Below are positions 1 through 5,382 of a DNA stretch of 5,382 nucleotides, piece after piece. This DNA is from Labilibaculum sp. (GTDB lineage: Bacteria; Bacteroidota; Bacteroidia; Bacteroidales; Marinifilaceae): the NCBI GenBank assembly GCA_016743925.1, contig JADGFH010000273.1, positions 1 through 5,382 of the forward strand, read 5' to 3'. The first letter of the stretch is position 1, and every line of letters begins with the position of its first letter. The notes under the pieces are model-generated. The model ran no database searches and was not told the DNA's origin. It was given only the letters and a program-made list of their open reading frames with translations. Position numbers and translations under genes: made by a program.

Positions 1-1055
1 GCCTATTTTTACTTATCACAGGATTGACATTTGCTCAATCTGGCACTCTAGTAAAGGAAGAGTTTGATGAGCTCAAGAAATACAACAAAAATTTAGATCA
101 TCGAATGGATCGTTTACAAAAAATGGTAGATGATTTGATTTGGTTTGAGCGAGTTGGAGATGTTGCGCACATTGATAAAGTATACATTTACGGTCCACCA
201 AAATGGAAAGAAAAAAATCCAACCGCTAAAGGTGCTGGAAATCCAGTAAAGTTCTGGACTTATGTGTTTGTTCCGAAAAATATTGATGTGGATAAGAAAT
301 ACCCTCTCATGGTATTGCCTCACGGAGGGGTTCACGGTGATTTCACTACCTATTATACTCACATTGTACGTGAATTAATTGCTCAAGAATATATTGTTGT
401 CGCTGCCGAATATCGTGGAAGTACAGGTTATGGTAAAGGTCATTACGAGAAAATTGATTATGGTGGATTAGAGAATGAAGATGTATATGCCAGTCGAAAT
501 TACATGATAGAAAATTATGATTTTGTGGATGAAAATCGAGTGGGAATTATGGGTTGGAGTCATGGAGGAATGATTACTCTATTTAATTTATTCAACCATC
601 CGAATGATTACAAAGTTGGTTTTGCCGGTGTACCAGTAAGTGATTTAGTTGCTAGAATGGGCTACATGACACAAAGTTATAGAGATTTGTACTCTGCCGA
701 TTACCATATTGGAAAAACAGCGAATGATAATATTGCAGAATATCGACGTCGATCACCAGCGTGGAACACGCATAAGTTTCAAAATACTCCATTGTTAATA
801 CATACAAATACCATTGATGATGATGTGAATGTATTAGAAGTAGAGCATCTGATTAAATCATTAAAAGCAGATGGTAAGAAATTTGAATACGAAGTTTTTC
901 AAGCCGTTCCAGGAGGGCATTCTTTCGATCGCATGGATACAAAAATGGCAAAGGAGATACGTGTTAAGATTTATCAGTTTTTAGCTAAACAACTACATCC
1001 AAACAATCCTATTCAGTCTTTAAAAGAAATTCAGAAAGCTGGATATCGTTTTTAG
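1..1055 (+). CDS. Secreted prolyl-oligopeptidase-type (S9) alpha/beta hydrolase, 5' end truncated by the window
   Basis: This is the 3' part of a gene for an exported serine hydrolase, either a peptidase or an esterase. The frame is open to the left edge (first full codon at 3) and gives 350 visible codons. The first ones read LFLLITGLTFAQS, the hydrophobic core and likely cleavage site (after FA) of a Sec signal peptide, so the TTG at 24 is an internal Leu codon and not the start. Counting that TTG as residue 1, residues 10-40 form a charged helical stretch. The hydrolase fold follows: HGG at 100-102 (oxyanion region), YRGSTGYG at 130-137, GWSHGG at 177-182 with nucleophile Ser179, a DDDV stretch at 265-268 with the probable acid Asp265, and GGH at 297-299 with His299. 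These motifs are typical of the S9 catalytic domain. There is no room for the N-terminal beta-propeller of full-length S9 peptidases unless it lies outside the window, which the signal peptide position argues against. No Cys follows the hydrophobic core in the visible part, so it is probably periplasmic or secreted rather than a lipoprotein. The substrate cannot be read from the sequence. It converges on the next gene. Confidence 0.88.
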   Translation, partial: LFLLITGLTFAQSGTLVKEEFDELKKYNKNLDHRMDRLQKMVDDLIWFERVGDVAHIDKVYIYGPPKWKEKNPTAKGAGNPVKFWTYVFVPKNIDVDKKYPLMVLPHGGVHGDFTTYYTHIVRELIAQEYIVVAAEYRGSTGYGKGHYEKIDYGGLENEDVYASRNYMIENYDFVDENRVGIMGWSHGGMITLFNLFNHPNDYKVGFAGVPVSDLVARMGYMTQSYRDLYSADYHIGKTANDNIAEYRRRSPAWNTHKFQNTPLLIHTNTIDDDVNVLEVEHLIKSLKADGKKFEYEVFQAVPGGHSFDRMDTKMAKEIRVKIYQFLAKQLHPNNPIQSLKEIQKAGYRF

Positions 1056-1126
1056 GTTATTGATACGGAAAATATTTTCAGCTATATAACTTGGTATGCA
1101 TTAGAAATTAAATAATGCGATTGAAA

Positions 1127-1729
1127 TTAACAATTTCGATATTTGTCGTTTAATCCAATTCCTTTGCAAATCAATGGAATTATTTTTTCAATTCTTTTGC
1201 TTCGAGTAAGCTCTCTTTTAGCACTACAGATGTGTTCGATATATTCTTTTTGTTTGTATTTGGTTAGTTCTTGAAACTTCGCTGCCGCTAAATTATTAGA
1301 ATTGAAAACTAGTTGCAATTCAGCTGGAATCTCAACTGGAGAATTGTCTTTTGGACGTGGAGGGACAATTTTACCATTTTTTTGATTCTGAATTGCTTCT
1401 TCGATATAAAATAATACATCTCCTTCATTGATTTCATTTAAAGAGTTAAACCTCATTTGTCGCATGGCATGAGTTTTTTCTTTTTGAGCATTTATTAAAA
1501 GCTTTTTTTGATCACTTAACAAAGCTCCTTGAAAAAACCAGATTCCTACATAGTTTTTAAAAGCACCGAGACCGAATATATTTTTCCCTTTAATCGTATA
1601 GGTTGGAGCACCCCATTTGATACATTCTTTGGCTTCAGTTTTTAAGATTAACTCTCTAAGGAAAATTAATTCCTTTTCCCACTTACTGTTTATTTCTATA
1701 TATTCTACAACTGTTTTTGCTTTCTGCAT
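1127..1729 (-). CDS. DUF1801 / YdeI (OmpD-associated) family protein
   Basis: This encodes a soluble 200-residue protein of unknown biochemical role. Residues about 15-120 look like a DUF1801 (YdhG-like) domain, with the signature IKWGAPTY at 37-44 and a following GLGAFKNYVGIWFFQGA at 53-69. Residues about 134-195 look like the C-terminal YdeI/OmpD-associated domain: IPAEL at 134-138, then AKRELTRSKRIEKI at 170-183. The two-domain order and the length fit the family. 'Bacteriocin protection' and 'OmpD-associated' are family labels and do not establish a function here. I chose the ATG at 1729-1727. The frame extends upstream to a GTG at 1786-1784, but the extra 19 residues do not resemble the family and that GTG lies in the terminator hairpin of the preceding operon. 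The chosen start has an A/T-rich leader without a Shine-Dalgarno box, as is common in Bacteroidota. The gene follows the carboxylase operon on the same strand, beyond a probable terminator, so it is probably transcribed separately. No signal peptide or membrane segment is visible. Confidence 0.85.
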   Translation of the reverse strand: MQKAKTVVEYIEINSKWEKELIFLRELILKTEAKECIKWGAPTYTIKGKNIFGLGAFKNYVGIWFFQGALLSDQKKLLINAQKEKTHAMRQMRFNSLNEINEGDVLFYIEEAIQNQKNGKIVPPRPKDNSPVEIPAELQLVFNSNNLAAAKFQELTKYKQKEYIEHICSAKRELTRSKRIEKIIPLICKGIGLNDKYRNC

Positions 1730-1776
1730 GATTTTAATATTAAGACAAAAATCAAGATTTAAGTACTCTTGAAAAA

Positions 1777-1810
1777 GAGAGAGCACAACCAGATTGGGTT
1801 GTGCTTTCTT
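1777..1810 (-). terminator. Probable rho-independent terminator of the acyl-CoA carboxylase operon
   Basis: A perfect 9-bp inverted repeat (AGCACAACC at 1782-1790, GGTTGTGCT at 1797-1805) encloses a 6-base loop, 22 bases beyond the stop codon of the carboxyltransferase gene. Read on the minus strand, the stem can extend by three more pairs after one mismatch, and it leads into CTCTCTTTTT (1781-1772), a T-rich tail. Read on the plus strand, G-U pairs extend the stem to 14 bp and it is followed by TTCTTATTTTATT, so the element could work in both directions. The only obvious transcript arriving here comes from the minus-strand operon. The tail is less pure in T than in textbook examples. Confidence 0.65.
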
Positions 1811-1832
1811 ATTTTATTAATCTAAACCTGGA

Positions 1833-3368
1833 TTACAATGGAATATTACCATGTTTTTTCGGAGGATTTTGTTCACTCTTATTAGCACACATTTCCAATG
1901 CTTGAATTAATTTATAACGAGATTGTTTTGGCTGTATAACCTCATCAATGTATCCAAGTTCAGCAGCTTTATAAGGATTTGCAAATTTGTCACGATAATC
2001 TTCAATAGCATCAGCTCGTTCCGATTCTGTCAAGCCTTTGTGCATAATGTTAACAGCACCTTCGGCTCCCATTACAGCAATCTCTCCAGTTGGGAAAGAA
2101 TAGTTGATATCGGCTCCAATGTGTTTAGATGCCATAACATCGTACGCACCACCATAAGCTTTACGCGTTATTAGAGTGATTTTTGGAACGGTTGCTTCTG
2201 CAAATGCATATAACAATTTGGCTCCGTGCTTTATAATTCCTCCATATTCTTGAGCTGTTCCAGGTAAAAATCCAGGTACATCTACGAAAGTGATTAAAGG
2301 AATGTTAAAGGCATCGCAGAAACGAACAAATCTTGCTGCTTTTGTTGAGCTGTTAATATCCAATACGCCGGCCATAAAAGCTGGATTGTTAGCAACAATA
2401 CCAACAGGTTTTCCACCTAAACGTGCAAATCCAATTGTAATGTTTTGAGCATAAAGCGGCATTACTTCAAAAAAGTTGTGATCATCTACAACAATTTCAA
2501 TAAGTTCTTTAATATCATATGGTTTGTTTGGGTCTGCCGGAACCATTGTCTGCATCTTTTCATCTTCACGATGAATGTTATCTGTGCATGGTTTTACCGG
2601 AGGATCTTCCATATTATTTGATGGTAGAAAGCTAACTAACTCACGAAGCATCATCATAGCTTGTTCATCGTTATCAGCAGTAAAGTGTGCAACACCACTT
2701 TTTGAGTTGTGGGTGAGTGCTCCACCTAATTCTTCTTTTGTTACTTCTTCGTGGGTAACGGTTTTTATCACATCAGGTCCTGTAACAAACATATAGCTTG
2801 TATCCTTTACCATCATAATAAAATCGGTTAGGGCAGGAGAGTAAACGGCTCCACCAGCACAAGGTCCCATAATGGCTGAAATTTGTGGAATTACACCAGA
2901 TCCTCTTACATTCTGATAAAAAATATCAGCATAGCCAGCTAAACTTTGAACTCCTTCTTGAATTCTTGCTCCACCAGAGTCATTTAAGCCTATGATTGGC
3001 GCGCCCATTTTCATGGCTAATTTTGTAATTTTGACAATTTTGTCGGCATTTGCTCTACTTAATGAACCTCCGAAAACGGTGAAATCTTGTGCAAATACGT
3101 AAACCAATCGACTATCTATTTTTCCGTAGCCACAGACAACTCCATCGCCAAGAATTTTATTTTTTTCCATACCAAAATCGGTAGAGCGGTGCGTAACCAT
3201 CTTGTCTACTTCAACAAAAGTTTCCGGATCTAAAAGATCCATAATTCTTTCTCTGGCAGTCTTTTTACCTCCGGCATGATGTTTTTCAATTCTTGCTGCT
3301 CCACCACCTGCTTCAGCAGCTTTATTTAACGCTTCAAATTTTTCAATTTTATCTTCAAGTGTCAACAT
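1833..3368 (-). CDS. pccB: Acyl-CoA carboxylase carboxyltransferase (beta) subunit, probably propionyl-CoA carboxylase PccB
   Basis: This is the carboxyltransferase of a biotin-dependent acyl-CoA carboxylase. It moves the carboxyl group from carboxybiotin on the carrier protein to the acyl-CoA, most likely propionyl-CoA giving methylmalonyl-CoA, in the cytoplasm. The 511-residue length is normal for PccB/MmdA. Two crotonase-fold halves are visible. The N-terminal half carries GGARIQEG at 132-139 and GPCAGGAVYSPA at 168-179. The C-terminal half carries VPGFLPGTAQEYGG at 364-377 and AYGGAYDVM at 404-412. The protein ends with the KKHGNIPL tail typical of this family. Asp410 in GGAYD matches the residue linked to propionyl-CoA preference in the Streptomyces PccB/AccB pair (from memory); acetyl-CoA-preferring relatives have a hydrophobic residue there. 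The ATG at 3368 starts the conserved MLTLEDKI N-terminus and has no Shine-Dalgarno box at the usual distance. The gene lies 69 bases after the carrier gene and is the last of the operon. A decarboxylase subunit (MmdA) is the main alternative, but the linked biotin carboxylase favours ATP-driven carboxylation. Confidence 0.92.
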   Translation of the reverse strand: MLTLEDKIEKFEALNKAAEAGGGAARIEKHHAGGKKTARERIMDLLDPETFVEVDKMVTHRSTDFGMEKNKILGDGVVCGYGKIDSRLVYVFAQDFTVFGGSLSRANADKIVKITKLAMKMGAPIIGLNDSGGARIQEGVQSLAGYADIFYQNVRGSGVIPQISAIMGPCAGGAVYSPALTDFIMMVKDTSYMFVTGPDVIKTVTHEEVTKEELGGALTHNSKSGVAHFTADNDEQAMMMLRELVSFLPSNNMEDPPVKPCTDNIHREDEKMQTMVPADPNKPYDIKELIEIVVDDHNFFEVMPLYAQNITIGFARLGGKPVGIVANNPAFMAGVLDINSSTKAARFVRFCDAFNIPLITFVDVPGFLPGTAQEYGGIIKHGAKLLYAFAEATVPKITLITRKAYGGAYDVMASKHIGADINYSFPTGEIAVMGAEGAVNIMHKGLTESERADAIEDYRDKFANPYKAAELGYIDEVIQPKQSRYKLIQALEMCANKSEQNPPKKHGNIPL

Positions 3369-3437
3369 TTCAATTGTTGTTTTTTGTTATCCTAAATGCT
3401 TTAAACTTTAGAAAACGGGTTGTACTTAAATTTTTAA

Positions 3438-3956
3438 TTAGTCTAAATCATCAATGAATACCAAAGGTTGATTGCCATCAATAATATCCTCTTCGTGAAC
3501 AAAAATTTCTTTTATAATACCATCTTTCATGGCTTTGTATTCACTTTCCATTTTCATTGCAGAAATAATAATAACCGTATCTCCTTTTTTAACTTCACTA
3601 CCTAGTTCAATTGGTATTTTAACCACTTTCCCTGGCATTGGAGAAGTTATTGTGCTTGCTTCAGCCTCTAAATTTCCCGCATTTCTAGCTTGCAAATATT
3701 TGGTTTCTGCATCAATAATTTCAGCCTCATAGGAATGATAAAATGTATTTACTGAATATTTCTTTTGTGTATCAGTTTCAATCAATTCTACATTAAAAGA
3801 ACGTCCTTTATACATTACAGAGTAAACACCATTTTCAACCTGATGCATATCAAGATCGTATTCTTTATTGTCTACCATTATTTTGATTTGGTTACCATCT
3901 TCGGCAAGAAGTTCAACTTTTGCCAGTCGGTCACCCAATTTTATTTCAATTGCCAT
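3438..3956 (-). CDS. Biotin carboxyl carrier protein of acyl-CoA carboxylase, with N-terminal BT-like domain
   Basis: This 172-residue protein carries the biotin that shuttles the carboxyl group between the biotin carboxylase and the carboxyltransferase encoded on either side. Residues about 100-170 form a biotinyl/lipoyl domain with the SPMPG turn at 105-109 and AMKM at 133-136. Lys135 is the expected site of biotin attachment. Residues 1-95 are rich in predicted beta strands (VYSVMYKGRSFNVELIE at 44-60), followed by a charged helix (YEAEIIDAETKYLQARN, 76-92). This resembles the region between biotin carboxylase and carrier domain in PccA-type alpha chains (the BT domain that docks on the beta subunit) more than the Pro/Ala-rich linker of E. 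coli AccB. That comparison is my inference. The ATG at 3956 follows the carboxylase stop codon by 23 bases, with an A-rich leader and no Shine-Dalgarno box. It is translated from the same transcript as its neighbours. An oxaloacetate- or methylmalonyl-CoA-decarboxylase carrier is less likely given the context. Confidence 0.88.
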   Translation of the reverse strand: MAIEIKLGDRLAKVELLAEDGNQIKIMVDNKEYDLDMHQVENGVYSVMYKGRSFNVELIETDTQKKYSVNTFYHSYEAEIIDAETKYLQARNAGNLEAEASTITSPMPGKVVKIPIELGSEVKKGDTVIIISAMKMESEYKAMKDGIIKEIFVHEEDIIDGNQPLVFIDDLD

Positions 3957-3979
3957 TTTAGAATTTTTTAGTTTATTCT

Positions 3980-5382
3980 TTAATTTTCACTTGCTCTATA
4001 CATACCTTTGCGTCGGCCAAATTCTTTCCAATTATTTTGTGGAGAAGATTTGGGATTAACTTGGGTGTTTTTGAGTTTGTGATGGTAATCGATAAAGGCA
4101 GTAACTATGGCCAAATCTTCGAATGATTCTTTAGCCTCGTCAGGAGCAAGTAAAAACTCCTCATTGTCTTGTATGAAATGAGTATCATAATTGCCATTTC
4201 TAAAGTCAGGGCAATCCATGATTTTTTCCAGATATTGAATTGAGGTTTTTACACCAGTAATTTTGTATTCGAATAAGGCTCTACGCATTCTTTCGATAGC
4301 TTCCTCTCTAGTTCGTGCCCAAACAATTAATTTGGAAATCATTGGGTCGTAGTGAATTGGTATTTCGTAACCTTCGTATACGTAGCCATCAGTTCTAACA
4401 CCCAAGCCCATAGGTTCTGTAATGTGAGTAATTATTCCTGGGCATGGCATAAAATTATTGGTGGTATCTTCTGCATAAATTCGACATTCAATGGCATGAC
4501 CAAACTGGAAAACATCTTCCTGTTTAATTGCCAATTCTTGTCCTTCTGCTATTAAAATCTGTTGTTTTACAAGGTCATATCCAGTTACCCTTTCGGTGAT
4601 CGGATGTTCTACCTGCAATCGAGTGTTCATTTCAAGGAAGTAGTAGTTGTGATCATTGTCAACAAGAAACTCAATTGTTCCTGCTCCATGATAATTAACA
4701 GCTTTTGCTGCAGCTACAGCATGTTCTCCCATTTTAGCTCTCAATTCTGTTGTCATTAACGGAGATGGAGTTTCTTCTACCACCTTTTGGTGGCGTCTTT
4801 GTACGGAGCATTCTCTTTCGCAGAGATGAATGACATTTCCGTGTTGGTCACCTAAGATTTGGAATTCGATATGATGGGGTGAAGAAATGTATTTTTCGAT
4901 ATATACGGCATCATCTCCAAAAGAAGACATTGCTTCTGATTTAGCAGCTCTTAACCCTTCAAGAATGTTCTCTTCTTTGTCGACCATTCTCATACCCTTA
5001 CCACCACCTCCTGCCGAGGCTTTAATCATTACAGGAAGTCCAATCTTTTTTACAACTTTAAGAATTGTGGTTTCATCCTCCAAGTTCTCTTTGGTTCCAG
5101 GTACTACCGGAACACCTCCAGCAATCATTGTTTTTCGTGCTGTAATTTTATCTCCCATGGTTGAGATAACTTCGGGAGTTGGGCCTATGAATATAATCCC
5201 TTCTTTCTGACAGCGTTTAGAGAATTCTGCATTCTCACTTAAGAAGCCATAGCCAGGATGAATTGCATCAGCTTTTGATCGCTTAGCAACTTCTATGATT
5301 TTATCCATATTTAAATAACTTTCTGCTGAAGCTGCAGGTCCGATATGAAATGCCTGATCGGCATATCTCACATGCATTGATG
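3980..5382 (-). CDS. Biotin carboxylase subunit of acyl-CoA carboxylase (AccC/PccA-like), 5' end truncated by the window
   Basis: This enzyme carboxylates carrier-bound biotin with ATP and bicarbonate. The frame is open to the right edge: the codon before the ATG at 5377 reads Ser in phase, and by alignment in memory with E. coli AccC about 40 N-terminal residues, including the ANRGEIA motif, are missing. That ATG is therefore internal. Counting it as residue 1: HPGYGFLSENAEF at 40-52; the ATP-grasp glycine loop ASAGGGGKGM at 120-129; CSVQRRHQKVVEE at 190-202 with Lys198 (E. coli Lys238); FLEMNTRLQVEHP at 247-259 with Glu249, Asn251 and Arg253 (E. coli Glu288, Asn290, Arg292); and ECRIYAED at 297-304 with Arg299 (E. 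coli Arg338). All key active-site residues in view are intact. About 56 residues after the usual AccC end (from roughly residue 410) form a C-terminal extension that includes NWKEFGRRKGMYR at 449-461. This extension may contact the carrier or the beta subunit. The gene is upstream of, and close to, the carrier gene and so belongs to the same operon. Confidence 0.93.
   Translation of the reverse strand, partial: SMHVRYADQAFHIGPAASAESYLNMDKIIEVAKRSKADAIHPGYGFLSENAEFSKRCQKEGIIFIGPTPEVISTMGDKITARKTMIAGGVPVVPGTKENLEDETTILKVVKKIGLPVMIKASAGGGGKGMRMVDKEENILEGLRAAKSEAMSSFGDDAVYIEKYISSPHHIEFQILGDQHGNVIHLCERECSVQRRHQKVVEETPSPLMTTELRAKMGEHAVAAAKAVNYHGAGTIEFLVDNDHNYYFLEMNTRLQVEHPITERVTGYDLVKQQILIAEGQELAIKQEDVFQFGHAIECRIYAEDTTNNFMPCPGIITHITEPMGLGVRTDGYVYEGYEIPIHYDPMISKLIVWARTREEAIERMRRALFEYKITGVKTSIQYLEKIMDCPDFRNGNYDTHFIQDNEEFLLAPDEAKESFEDLAIVTAFIDYHHKLKNTQVNPKSSPQNNWKEFGRRKGMYRASEN

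Noticed and set aside
114..362. 82-codon minus-strand open frame opposite the hydrolase gene
   Set aside because: It lies wholly inside the hydrolase coding region and has no recognisable motif. The conserved S9 catalytic domain is on the other strand.
1068..1140. Palindrome GAAAATATTTTC (1068-1079), a 6-bp repeat GCATTA/TAATGC (1098-1118) and a 9-bp AT-rich stem (1120-1140) in and beside the convergent gap, as possible terminators of the hydrolase gene
   Set aside because: All are short and AT-rich, without a G/C-rich stem or a clean T-run. Such repeats are expected by chance in sequence of this composition.
1746..1753. GATTTTTG on the minus strand as a Bacteroidota-type -7 promoter box (TAnnTTTG) for the YdeI-like gene
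   Set aside because: It lacks the first T of the consensus and there is no TTTG box at the expected upstream distance, so it is too weak to annotate. A promoter somewhere in 1730-1776 is still plausible.
3380..3405. Inverted repeat CTAAA/TTTAG between the carrier and carboxyltransferase genes as an attenuator
   Set aside because: The stem is only 5 bp, A/T-rich, with a 10-base loop and no T-run. It is unlikely to stop transcription.
4887..5210. 107-codon plus-strand open frame opposite the biotin carboxylase gene
   Set aside because: It is antisense to a well-conserved gene with intact motifs, and its translation is low-complexity and Ser/Pro/Ile-rich without a recognisable fold. It is a shadow of the real frame.

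Overview
The window is AT-rich bacterial chromosomal DNA with ordinary housekeeping content. The likely source is a member of the Bacteroidota, perhaps an anaerobic or marine lineage near Marinilabiliales. This rests on short A/T-rich leaders without Shine-Dalgarno boxes before the start codons, on the protein style of the S9-type hydrolase, and on a three-gene biotin carboxylase / carrier / carboxyltransferase set. The taxonomic call is an inference from sequence style, not from a search.

Layout from left to right. Positions 1-1055 (+) hold the 3' part of a secreted alpha/beta hydrolase of the prolyl oligopeptidase (S9) type. Its start lies beyond the left edge, and only the end of its signal peptide is visible. 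A 71-base convergent gap follows. Positions 1127-1729 (-) encode a 200-residue DUF1801 + YdeI/OmpD-associated protein. A 103-base gap (1730-1832) carries a hairpin that looks like the transcription terminator of the next unit. Positions 1833-5382 (-) form one operon read from right to left: biotin carboxylase (start beyond the right edge), a biotin carboxyl carrier protein, and a carboxyltransferase beta subunit.

The three operon products together make a complete acyl-CoA carboxylase, most likely propionyl-CoA carboxylase. Biotin carboxylase uses ATP and bicarbonate to carboxylate biotin on the carrier. The carboxyltransferase then moves the carboxyl group to propionyl-CoA to give methylmalonyl-CoA. 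In many bacteria the biotin carboxylase and carrier are fused as one PccA alpha chain. Here they are separate genes 23 bases apart. The parts that would join them in PccA seem to be divided between a C-terminal extension of the carboxylase and an N-terminal domain of the carrier.

I found no RNA gene, mobile element, CRISPR array, phage remnant or defence system, and nothing that supports a wholly new system. The points most worth a second look are the split alpha-subunit arrangement, the corrected gene boundaries at both window edges and for the YdeI-like gene, and the propeller-less secreted S9-type hydrolase.
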